Shown here one piece after another: positions 54,201 through 64,000 of a stretch of DNA of 64,000 nucleotides. The translations under genes and the position numbers were made by a program. This DNA comes from Crotophaga sulcirostris (lineage: Eukaryota; Chordata; Aves; Cuculiformes; Crotophagidae). The stretch's first letter is position 1. Each line of letters starts with the position of its first letter. Location: positions 1,499,744-1,563,743 of the forward strand of contig VYZB01000035.1 in NCBI GenBank assembly GCA_013397455.1, read 5' to 3'. The notes beneath the pieces are model-generated. The model had not been told where the DNA came from. It saw only the letters and a program-made list of their open reading frames with translations, and did not search any database.

Positions 54201-57200
54201 TTACCCTTCACACATGCCCTGGGCCAATCCAAGCTGATCACAAGGCAGCGGGCAGTTAAACACACACAGGCACTCACTTGGGCGGTCTATCCTGCTGGAT
54301 CTAATGAAACTACTTGCAAAATGTAAGCTTGTGTGTAAGCACTAGCTTCGGGGCTGTATGCATGATCAGAATTAACTTCTGACTTTATTCTTTTTAACAT
54401 TCAAATGGTTATTTTGCAAGCTATGCTGAACATTCCTTTATCAGTGTTTATGGATGCTATTTCCCTTCACTGGAGTTGTTAATTAAACTCTTACGATATA
54501 ACAGGCAGTGCAGCATTACTGATTAACGTGTGCCTCAAATCCTCAATAAGCTCTGCTGTCGGCTGAGCGTTCATGCCACTAGCACTTTTCTGTGCTAGGC
54601 TGTCAGACTATCTGAGAATACTTTATAAAATTTAATAGATGCCAAAGCAAGCGATACTGTGTTGTTTCCATCTGCAACATCACTTTGTATTAACCGTCCT
54701 ACCCTGTGTGGCTCTTAGAGGTGATAGTCATTACAATCACAATTATAGTGCCTATTTAAGCATTGAATGTCATTAATGTCCTTCTAAGACATTATCATAA
54801 CAATTCCATCTTCTTTCCGTCTTTACGGAGAAAAGTCTGGGGAAGCCATAGAAACTTCTTCTCACAGATATTTATTTAGTCTACATTAATGGCATTTAAA
54901 AACTCAAATAATATTAAGAAGCATTTCTCCACAGTAGTACTGCTTGAACTGTGTAACTGAAAAGTACATTACAAGTCTGACCTCATCCTGCATTCTCAGT
55001 AACATCAGCCGTCGCAGGCATCTCACTGGAAGATGTGAGTGTACAGAGAAAGAGACTAGACTTCCAACAGGAAAATTCACCCCAGTTATTTTCTTTACAT
55101 CCTGTTGTTATTCCTCACTCAAGAAACAAAGAGATGCTGCCACACTACACAGCTACCTGTTGTAGCCAAGTTGAATGCTCCTTTTGGGTGGCATAGCTAC
55201 TTACTCTCACTTTTCCATACCCTAACTCTATACATCTTCAGAAAACATTTTCTCTTGCCTGTTCTTAACTACTACAAAAATTGATCTGTTCCCTGTGGCT
55301 GAAAACTGAGACCTGCTTTTGGGGGGCTCCCGTTCTGCCATGGAGATTGATGTGGAGGATGGTGCTGCATATCTGAGACTCTCTCCTCCTCATTCGCCGT
55401 CTTGGTGCGATGCTGCAGGACTACACACCACACGGCACAGCTCCATTCCTCACTCCTTTTCCTCCTGAGATCTGTTTCGTCCCAGTTTTTGTCTCCACTA
55501 CTGGGGTAGTAAGGACTCACCACCCAAGAGCACCACCCTGTCAAACTCTGGGAAGCAAAGGCACAATGGGTTTAGGGTGTGCAGAACAGAGCCCTGCACA
55601 CTGAGGCGTCCACAATATTTCATGCTACTGTGGAAACTGGTGACACTATGAGAAACTGTTATGAAAGCTTCAAATGATACTGCCCACCATAATGAATGGG
55701 TTTCTCACCCAGAAAGCCACAGAGCCTAAGCACTGGAGAGACCAAGGGAATGCAAAAAAGCACAAACCACCAAACAACAAAGTAACCTCTGAAAACTTGG
55801 AAACTGGACCATTTTTTTTTTTCTAAAAAGAAATTTTGGCTTCTACATGGAACAGGAGAAAAAAGAATTCATTGTGGAATTGTGTCCATAAATCTTGCTC
55901 GTATGACCCTTCTCACACAAGTAAAATCTAGAGGACAGAGTCATCCAGAGAAGCTTTAATTTCAAATAGAAAATTTTCAAACTAAAATGTAATTGTCATA
56001 ATTGGAAAGTCATTGAACTGTTCACCCAAATGGAAGAGCATAAAATGCTCTTGATCCTTTTATAAAATAGTAACAAAATGATCTCACTTGTTGATTAAAA
56101 TAATGGAGTGTTTGCCAGCTGGTACCTTACCTGTTGGAAGACTTTTATGTCCTTCAGGTTGCAGTGTTACAAGGTCCTAACAAGAGCTCAGTTGAGGAAG
56201 CTTTCTTGAGTCATCTCAGTCATTTAACGGATTCAGCAACAGGATTTTTCTCAGATGCTAAAATTCACATTGATCTTATAATTTCTAAGAAAAAAATATT
56301 TTTACAGAGTTTGGTTTGGCTGTCCTTTGCTCATTTGTTCTATTGTTTTCTTACTTTTTTTTCCTATTCTACCAATTTTTATTTCTTCCCTCCTCCCTTT
56401 TATAATTGCTATAGGAGATTCTGGTTTGATTGTGCTGTTGCAGCACTCAAAACCACTACCTGCAAAAATAGTACTGTGCCCTCTAGTGTAAAAGTAGCTG
56501 CTTGCATGGCAATTATATGGTACTTCATATAGGCATAATTAAAACTGTAAGCCTAACTTCCCACTTGTTCTCTCTCTGTAAGGACTTTTATGCCTATTAA
56601 GAGCTCACCAGCAGGTAGCTCAGAGGGTCTGATACATGCAGTTTGAAGACTTTGCTAACTTTCCAATAAAGTGTGGGTGTTCTCAAGCATTCCAATAGAG
56701 AGTTCCTCTGTTTTAAACATAGCCCTGAGCTAGCAGCTTAAAACTAGTGTGCAGTTTTCGAGAAAACACGAGCACAGAACCACTCAGCCAGTTTTGCCAC
56801 TGAATGCAATAGGACCAGAGTTTTGGTACAACAAGCAGTTTTAGCTGTCAGGAACAGCTCTGCATGCATTTCCCCTGTAAGCCAGGAGTCTGGCCAGTGC
56901 AATAGCAGGATCAGGATAGACAGCAGTACCTATAATCTACCAAATTTTTTTGAAGAGTTCAGCTTCCCTACAGTTACCGTATACCATCTAGTGATACAAA
57001 AGGAAATTGCAATTTCTAATTCATTACTCTTTAAAGGAAAGAACAAAGATGGAAACAACATATTTTTGATATTTTGCTTTCCTTCCACTAAAATAAAACA
57101 TAGTCATGAGTGTGATCCCTCCTTTCTGCAATTAACAGCTTACCCATCTATCAAGAAACTTGTGACTTCACCTAGTTCTCAAGATTTCACTTCTGAATAT

Positions 57201-60200
57201 GTATGATTATGCAAGAATTTCAGCTTCCATAAAGTTAAAGTTTGCCTTATACCTACAGATCTACATTTTGTATGTAGTTATAAGTTACTCTAAGTCCTAC
57301 AGACGTAAAAGTCAGGGCCGAATTTAAAAGAAACTCAAAAAACTAACCTTGTAATTTTTGTAAAATGCATGATTTTGAATATCCCAAATATTTTTTTAAA
57401 AAAATAAATATGAGATTAATGTTCCCTGTTGATGGGGAGGAAGTCAAAGAGAAAGAGATTCTAGTGTCTTGAGACTAAGGCATAAGACTCCCTATTGGGA
57501 AAAGGTGGCTTTAATTCTGGAAACCCTCTGCCTGGAAAACTAAAGGATCTAAACATACTGTATTCTAAGGCAGTAAATGTTTTGCGGCGGGTTTCTTTCT
57601 GTTTGTCTGCATCACCATATGGATGACTTCAACTCAAAAGCAACATACACTGTTATACGATTCTGACAGCTGGGATAATGGAAAAAGTCAATGTTTACTT
57701 ATTGGCAGTAGAAAATTTTACCTTGCCTGCCAACTGGGGCAATAAAATAAATTTGGTTTGTATCCTGTGTGGAATTTTTTACTGCCACTAATGAAAGCAA
57801 AACAATCAGGATTTCTCCCTGGGAGTTCACAGACAGATCCAGCGAAAGTAACGGATTGAGAGAACTGAGAAAGAGAACTCGCCCTCAGCTCCTCTTCTCC
57901 CACCTCTCCTCCTCAGCATCATTCTCAACCTTCTGCTTTTAAAGCAAAACGGTACTGTTCTCATGACTAAGTGGCACAATCCTTCCAAAACTGTTAAGTA
58001 ACAGCATTTTTTTGGCAGGGATTGCTACATATCTAGATTATGTAAGCAAAATACAGATATCATACGAGGTACAGTAGCTTAATCTTCACATGCCAAATCA
58101 GGCCTTAACTATCACTTTGTTCTGAATCTACAATTAGTGACTGGAAATCGTTTTAGCTATAGTGCAGCAGGATTTTAATTGTCAATTGCTGAGACAGACA
58201 TGAAACTCAACAGTTCTCAGCTAGTCAACATGAAAAAACCACTTACAAACCTAAGACTAGTCTTTAGACTCCTCTTGACCAACTTACCCTTTGTACATCA
58301 ACGGAACAACTGCAACTGCATTTCAAGGGAGTCAGTGTGAATGATGTTTTGTCACTCTGACACTGTCTTGGGCGCTGCTCTTACACTATTTGCCTGGCTG
58401 TAGAGAGCCAAGCCCACCAGCTGCCAGGGCCAGAGGATGAGGGAGGCAGGCTGGTGTCGGTGGTGGCACACTGCCAGAGGGGTCCCTGGCCAGCCTAACT
58501 GGCTGCCTGGCCACTCTGAGCTGTCAGCAGGCTTAAAACACTTGTAGCACAAGCAACAAGCTTGTGTCACGGACTGTAAAAACTATAAACATACTTTTAA
58601 AAAAGAAGTAATTCTGGAAATTCTGCGTGTTTTTGTCTTCAATGACAGCAAAAATTTCATCACTTGAATGAAAATGGCAGTGTAACATGGGGATCTCATG
58701 CTCTACAACAGCTCTACAACAGGAAAGGAATGGAGTGAGTGATAAGCAACAGAGGTTCATGGAAGAAATGTGCTTCTGAAACACAATCAGGGTTTGTGTT
58801 TAGATGTACACCTTAGAACTCAATTCTCAGCCCCTCGCTGGCTGCTAGCATGGAAGAGTGAAGGGTATACTTCCACTCAAGGGGCACAATGCAAACATTA
58901 CACCTCCTCTATCTGGCACAGATGTTTGTTGAAGGTACAGGAGTGTGGAAAGGGGGCGGCATGATACCACACGTCATCCACTCTTTTACTGCTAGCATAA
59001 CTTGCAGCAATTCCTAGGTTCTGCTTTGATACAAACTGACTCAAGACCACAGCAGAAGGAAACCGTTTTTCTATCATCTCTCCTTAACTGCACCAACCAC
59101 AGCAAGGATTGAGCTCTTGATGGATATAAGACATTGGCATATCTGCAAAGGTTTAGATGGTATTGTCTGAAGAAGTGGAAAGAAATGCTTTATAAATATG
59201 GATTAAGAGTTCTTCATTGTCAAAGCATCAGCAAAATATTAATGGCAAGACTGCAGACGCTTAACAGGGGAAGTGCTGGTCTTTTAAGGATTAGTCTGGT
59301 GAATCTTTACTTTTCAATCCACTCAATTAATGATTTAGTGGCAAGCATCAGATATAAATTCCAGATTGATAACATAGAAAACACTAAAATGAAAAGAGGA
59401 GAAACACAGGAGAGAACGGAACTGTGAAACAAGCAGAGGTAGGAAAGATATAAATCAGGTGGTTTCAATTATAACAGACAGATATAAACCAATATACATA
59501 AAGGAAGCCATTAGTGGAAGAGATGGAATGTGTTCATGCCAAAACCAGAAACACAAAAAAATACGTAAATAGTATCCATTCTGACTGAAATAAGAACTGT
59601 TAATAAGGATTGATAATAGTGTAGCTAACATTTTAGAAGGTATAATATTACTAGAACATAAGCAGATCATTTCTGATCCCCTTTTCCCAATCTATTCAAC
59701 TAGATACCTTTGTGCTCGTTATTTCTTTAGTCCAATAAGGTGCAATGCACTTGATTCTTTGGTTACTAGCTTTGGCACTATCTGATATTCCCCTAAATTC
59801 CCACGGTTGCTCCATAACTTATGGACTGTAAAATAAAGCCTTGCATCCACTAGGACATCTTCTCAGTTGACCTGCAGCTGCAGTAAACAGTCACAAACCT
59901 ACACAAACAGAGCCACGGACTTCTTTTTCACTAAGTACTATTTTCCAAGGTACTGCTTTTCTCACAAAGCTGCATGCATTTAGAATAGCTTTGCTTGAAC
60001 TCTTTAGATCCCTCAAGAGCCCAGGCCTGCTTTCCTTTTTTAGGTCAGATTCTAACTCAAACCGACAGGAATCTGGCCTCAATAGCTTCCACAGGATCAA
60101 GGTCTGGTTCAGTAAAGGATTAAGCCTATTGTTTGCTGAACACGCTTGCAATGAGTAAGGGACATTTCCTTTTCTCTAATCTCTGTTCCTTAGCTCAGCC

Positions 60201-61297
60201 TCACACAGGCCTAAAGTGGTAACATGAATGTTTGTCCTTGGATGCGGTCATGTCATATTTGTTAAAAACAGTGCTACCATTACGGGTAGGCTCTTCTAGA
60301 CTCTTAGAAAAACCCAGTAGTTTAACAAAATGCCTTTGTTTTCTTGATTAAGTTTAGAATATAGTATTGTTAGAGGTTTGATCTTTTATCTTATTTTGTG
60401 ATTTCTGGGTGTTACCACATCAAAAAAATCAGCCAACAATATTTCTAGGTCTATCAAGCTCTTCACTAGAGAGTTTGTACCTTCAGCCACGTTGAAACAT
60501 TTAGTTTTCCATTTATGTGCAATGAGCACCTGGACACGCAGCCCCTCTTACCCTCATCTAATCATTCCACATTAAACAATGTGGGGATTATTGTTTCACG
60601 CTCAGTTTTATTCCAGAATCATTACAGTAGACCTTTCAATTGTTTCTGACAACAGCAGACAACACACATCTCCTCCCTGTACCCATCTCAAAGGGAGCAG
60701 GTGAAGCTTTGGGACAGCCTGACCCCCTGCAGCCACCCAAGCATGACTGGGCAGCATGCAGTGGCAGAAGGAACTGGCCTGGTTAAGCTGGAGCTGCAAC
60801 ACCGCCCAACTGCCAAACCATTGAAATTTCCAGGCAAATGAGCTGCAGAATATGCTCCTTAAAAGACCTGCAACCCTTCTCGCCTCCTGCCGTATCCACC
60901 CCCTGGCCTCACTGGTGGGGACAGATTCAACCACAATCTGCTTTCACGTTAATCAAGCATGACGCAGCTGTGCTGCTTCATTTTACCCCAGCACCATCAC
61001 CAGCTTGGGTCACTGAAGCTGTGACACTTGAATGATGAAACCCAAGGAAGTGTGTCTGCTTATTTTCTGGGCAGAACCCTCCAGGAAATACACGCACTGG
61101 GGCTCCCACCCCTTCCAGGCCTTTGCGCTCTGGAGGGGAATTCTATCTGGGAAGTGAAGGCCAGGCTGGGCATCGCCAGGTGTCTCAACTTCCCGACACA
61201 CTAAGCCACAAAGCGAGGCCCTCCCCGTGCTCCTGCGCTCCTCACAGCCCTCACCATGAGCCATGGGCACACCCCATCCTGCTCTCATGTGACCCAA
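39206..61297. other. intergenic DNA, nothing recognised
   Basis: About 22 kb between the end of RSPO3 and the CR1 cluster. No coding exon, tRNA or rRNA gene, LTR or CR1 copy was recognised. It is mostly AT-rich, with GC-richer patches at about 40250-40680, 48450-48690 and 60650-61290. Short A-rich runs lie near 48340 and a T run near 55813. The open frames are short and overlap on both strands. Distant RSPO3 enhancers or a non-coding transcript cannot be excluded. Confidence 0.7.
43771..43858. repeat. pyrimidine-rich (CTTC-like) tract
   Basis: Nearly 90 bases are dominated by C and T on the plus strand, with many TTCTTCC-type units. It is a degenerate simple-sequence tract with no visible function. 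Confidence 0.6.
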
Positions 61298-61880
61298 CTT
61301 GTGCCCAGTTCTGGAATCCCCAACATAAATATGGTGTAGTAATGGACAGGTACGGTTGGACTAGAAGATCTCAAAGGTCTTTTCCAACCAAGCGGATTCT
61401 ATGATTCTATTAGAAACATATGGAACTGTTGGAATGGGTCCAGAGGAGGGCTATGAAGATGATCAGAGGGCTGGAGCACCTCTGCTATGAGGACAGACTG
61501 AGGGAGTTGGGCTTGTTCAGCCTGAAGAGGAGAAGGCTACAGGGAGACTTCATAGCAGTCTTCCAGTACCTAAAGGGGGCTACAGGAAAATTGGGGAGAG
61601 ACTTTTTACAAGGGCAAGCAGTGATATGGCTTTAAACTGGAAGGGGGAAGATTTAGATTAGACACGAGGAAGAAATAGTTCACACTGAGGGTGGTGAGGC
61701 CCTGGCACAGGTTGCCCAGGAAAGCTGTGGGTGCCCCCTCCCTGGGGGTGTTCAAGGCCAGGTTGGATGGGGCCTGGAGCAGCCTGGGCTGGTGGGAGGT
61801 GTCCTTGCCCATGGCAGGGGGGTGGAAATGGATGGGCTTTGAGGTCCCTTCCAACCCAAACCATTCTATGAGTCAATGAT
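61298..61880 (+). mobile_element. CR1 LINE, 5'-truncated, interrupted by a younger CR1
   Basis: CR1 homology starts near the CAGTTCTGGAATCCCCAACA segment, stops at 61328 and resumes at 61411 with TATGGAACTGTTGGAATGGG. It then continues to the 3' end, CCAACCCAAACCATTCTATG, near 61880. The element runs on the plus strand and is about 500 bp once the insertion is left out. Open frames over it on both strands are repeat sequence. Confidence 0.92.
61329..61410 (+). mobile_element. nested CR1 3' end, 82 bp
   Basis: A second CR1 3' end (GGTTGGACTAGAAGATCTCA, then TTTTCCAACC and ATTCTATGATTCTAT) interrupts the surrounding CR1. The outer element reads continuously if this piece is removed. Both run in the same direction. 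The insertion must be younger than the outer copy. Confidence 0.87.
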
Positions 61881-61949
61881 TTATATTTTCTTTATGATTA
61901 TTAAAGACTACAGGCTTCATCTGGTTTTGTTCCCCTTCAGAAACAGCCT
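61881..61949. repeat. duplicated CR1 flank, copy 1
   Basis: The 69 bases right after the CR1 3' end match 62786-62854 without gaps at about 60 positions. The shared core is ATTATTAAAGACTACA. Both copies directly follow a CR1 3' end. Confidence 0.85.
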
Positions 61950-62445
61950 AAAAACAAACAAGCACTAAATGCACGAAATAAATAAGAAACTTCAAAATTG
62001 ATACTCCCAGTCTCCTAATTAAATGATGTGCTAGCATTTTTATTTCCTAGGGGTAGTTTTCCAGCTCCCTCCTCAGCAAATCAGGTTTCTTATTATGCTG
62101 TCAAATGTCTGTCTTGTTCTCTCGCCTCTGTGTGCTGGGACAGCCTGAGTGTTTAATGGGGATGTGGATTCCGTGCCAGTCATTAAAGGCTGGGGGCTGG
62201 AGATCACTTGTAGCAATACAGATACTTGGTCATATTTGCTGCTGAGAGAAATACAGTTACCAAGTGGGCAATCTAAGTAAGGCATTCTTGCGGAATGCTT
62301 GGTTCATTTTTATTTTTTTTTTACTTTCACATAGGATTCCTCTATCTGTGGTTATCTGTTCTTCTGGAAATGAAGAGATGCAGCAGACTTTGTAGTATTT
62401 TAATTTCCTTTTCCTTTCCATTCTGTTCCACTGTGCAGGGTCGCC

Positions 62446-62580
62446 AACCTTGCAGGTGTTTAAGGGGAGATTGGATGAGGCACTCAGTGCCATGGTTTAG
62501 ATGCTAAGTTGGTGTTAGCGTTGGGTTATAGGTTGGACTCGATCTCAGAGGCCCTTTCCAATCTTGTAATACTGTGATTT
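62446..62580 (+). mobile_element. CR1 LINE 3' end of another subfamily
   Basis: The sequence runs from about CAACCTTGCAGGTGTTTAAG through GGATGAGGCACTCAGTGCCA and ATAGGTTGGACTCGATCTCA to an ACTGTGATTTCT end. This matches the CR1 subfamilies with a TTCTGTGATTCT tail rather than the ATTCTATG type of its neighbours. Confidence 0.85.
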
Positions 62581-62750
62581 CTCTAGCTTTGCTGTACAAG
62601 TTGAAAATCACTTAATGTATAGAGTTACAGAACACCACATAACGCTATGTTGCTATGGATTAGCTAAAACTGACACAGAACACATCTCCTACTGATGGTA
62701 ATGCTTTAGATGGAAGATGGGAATTACTGGTTACTACTTTTGCCTAGCTT

Positions 62751-62785
62751 GATCTGGTCCCTCCCAACCCAAACCATTCTATGAT
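62751..62785 (+). mobile_element. very short CR1 3' end, about 35 bp
   Basis: GGTCCCTCCCAACCCAAACC followed by ATTCTATGATT is the extreme CR1 3' end. It is followed at once by copy 2 of the duplicated flank, which suggests it moved or was copied together with that flank. Confidence 0.8.
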
Positions 62786-62854
62786 TCATATTTTCTTGAC
62801 AATTATTAAAGACTACAAGCTTCATCTGTTTTTGTTGCCCTTCAGAAATGGCCT
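62786..62854. repeat. duplicated CR1 flank, copy 2
   Basis: Matches 61881-61949 at about 60 of 69 positions without gaps, in the same orientation, about 905 bases downstream. Similarity ends abruptly after GCCT. Confidence 0.85.
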
Positions 62855-63496
62855 TGAAGCAACTACTATAACAAAAAGTGGAGTATTTTTCTTTAAGCTA
62901 AATTAGAATTATTTTTCGGTAGAATTAGTTTTTTAAGTTTCATCTAAATTACTGTATTTTTTTGAAAGTTAGGTAGAACGTCCCTCTGATGGCGCATTTT
63001 CCTGATTGCATGTTTTGTTCTCAAAGTGTTTTCCCAGATAGTTCAAAGAAAAATGGTAACACCTTGTGTTAAGTATGACCTGTGCTGAGCAGATGTGCCT
63101 CCCTCTGTTTGCAGTCTTTTCCTATCTAAAATACAAGGCCAGAGAGCTGGCTCCAAACCTCCAATTAGCAGAGATGTGGATGTTGTTAAGTTCATAATAA
63201 AATTTAAATTAGTCCTTCGAAAGTAACAGAATATGCGTAAGATTTCTGCGAATATTTATAGACAAGCATGTAAGCGGGAAATATATTCTGCCACCAGCTT
63301 GCCTCGTTACGCACGACTGATGGAAATCATTCCTTTATGAGAAAGGATGCTCGCTTTTCCAAAACTCCATAACGACTCTTAAGAGTTTATTTGCCGGCAT
63401 TTTCAATAACATCACGAGAAGCACAAACCATTCAAACCCATCCCCAACCCAACCCACTTGGTGTTCCTACGAGACACCACCCGCCACCCAGCAGCC

Positions 63497-63768
63497 NNNN
63501 NNNNNNNNNNNNNNNNNNNNNNNNNNNNNNNNNNNNNNNNNNNNNNNNNNNNNNNNNNNNNNNNNNNNNNNNNNNNNNNNNNNNNNNNNNNNNNNNNNNN
63601 NNNNNNNNNNNNNNNNNNNNNNNNNNNNNNNNNNNNNNNNNNNNNNNNNNNNNNNNNNNNNNNNNNNNNNNNNNNNNNNNNNNNNNNNNNNNNNNNNNNN
63701 NNNNNNNNNNNNNNNNNNNNNNNNNNNNNNNNNNNNNNNNNNNNNNNNNNNNNNNNNNNNNNNNNNNN
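63497..63768. other. assembly gap of 272 N
   Basis: An unbroken run of N in front of the GC-rich right edge. Gaps of this kind are typical where GC-rich promoter DNA failed to sequence. Open frames across it are artefacts of translating N. Confidence 0.99.
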
Positions 63769-64000
63769 GTCCCGGCGGCGGGGCTGCAGGGAGGGAGGAG
63801 GCAGCGGCAGGTGGTGGCGGCGGGGCTGAGCGGCGCGAGCCGGCCCGGCGGGTGGGTGAGCGAGCGGTTGCGTGAACGGGCCCGGCGGGCGAAGCTGCCG
63901 GGGGGAGGCGGAGGGGAGAGCGGGGAAGGCGGCCGCTCCAATATCGCGGAGGGGAGCGGGCGGTGGGGGCAGCCTGAACAAAAGGAGCGGAGAGCGGCGC
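63769..64000. promoter_or_regulatory. CpG island, probably a gene promoter (RNF146 by synteny)
   Basis: The last 232 bases are extremely GC- and CpG-rich, with GGCGG and CCGG runs and a CCAAT box in CTCCAATATCGCGG near 63935. This is a typical vertebrate CpG-island promoter or 5' UTR, and it probably extends left into the gap. In human and chicken the gene after RSPO3 on the same strand is RNF146, the E3 ligase that degrades PARsylated axin, so this is its likely start. No RNF146 coding sequence is visible. A start of another gene or an antisense transcript is possible. Confidence 0.7.

Noticed and set aside
56134..57206. Two plus-strand open frames of 132 and 127 codons
   Set aside because: Low-complexity Phe/Ser/Thr-rich translations in AT-rich DNA; no recognisable protein family.
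63412..63981. Long open frames on both strands at the right edge
   Set aside because: They run through 272 N and a CpG island. The Pro/Ala/Arg-rich translation is what GC-rich promoter DNA gives in any frame.
1..64000. CRISPR array, operon or other prokaryote-like system
   Set aside because: No regular spacer array and no tightly packed genes; the exon-intron structure and CR1 repeats show a vertebrate nuclear genome.

Overview
The window looks like a piece of a bird chromosome. Two things point there. First, four consecutive exons of a vertebrate R-spondin gene can be read, and their protein matches RSPO3 closely. Second, most recognisable interspersed repeats are 5'-truncated CR1 LINEs ending in the (ATTCTATG)n tail. 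CR1 is the main retroposon of birds and also occurs in turtles and crocodilians. There are no operons or dense coding; more than 98% of the window is intron or intergenic DNA.

Layout. Positions 1-9995 are presumed RSPO3 intron 1; the signal-peptide exon 1 was not found and should lie upstream. RSPO3 exons 2, 3 and 4 lie at 9996-10187, 11658-11804 and 14067-14264. Intron 4 (14265-38151) is almost 24 kb and holds a complete solo LTR (14816-15266, exact 5-bp target duplication), a 2.1-kb CR1 with decayed reverse transcriptase, four smaller CR1 copies and a small unexplained CpG island (about 34255-34510). Exon 5 is 38152-38345. The 3' UTR runs to about 39205, with AATAAA at 39184. From there to about 61.3 kb I recognise nothing. 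A CR1 cluster (61298-62786) follows, including one CR1 nested in another and a 69-bp duplicated flank. The right edge is a CpG island cut by a 272-N gap. By known gene order it is most likely the promoter of RNF146, a Wnt-pathway E3 ligase, but no coding sequence confirms this.

The only supported protein-coding gene is RSPO3, a secreted Wnt enhancer. All its visible introns are phase 1 and each exon holds one module: furin-like repeat 1, furin-like repeat 2, thrombospondin type-1 domain and basic tail. Most long open frames elsewhere are chance frames or lie inside CR1 or LTR sequence. I found no wholly new biological system. The best leads are the intronic CpG island beside facing CR1 arms, the intact solo LTR just after exon 4, a weak exon-4 donor followed by an intronic polyadenylation signal, and the duplicated CR1 flank near the right end.
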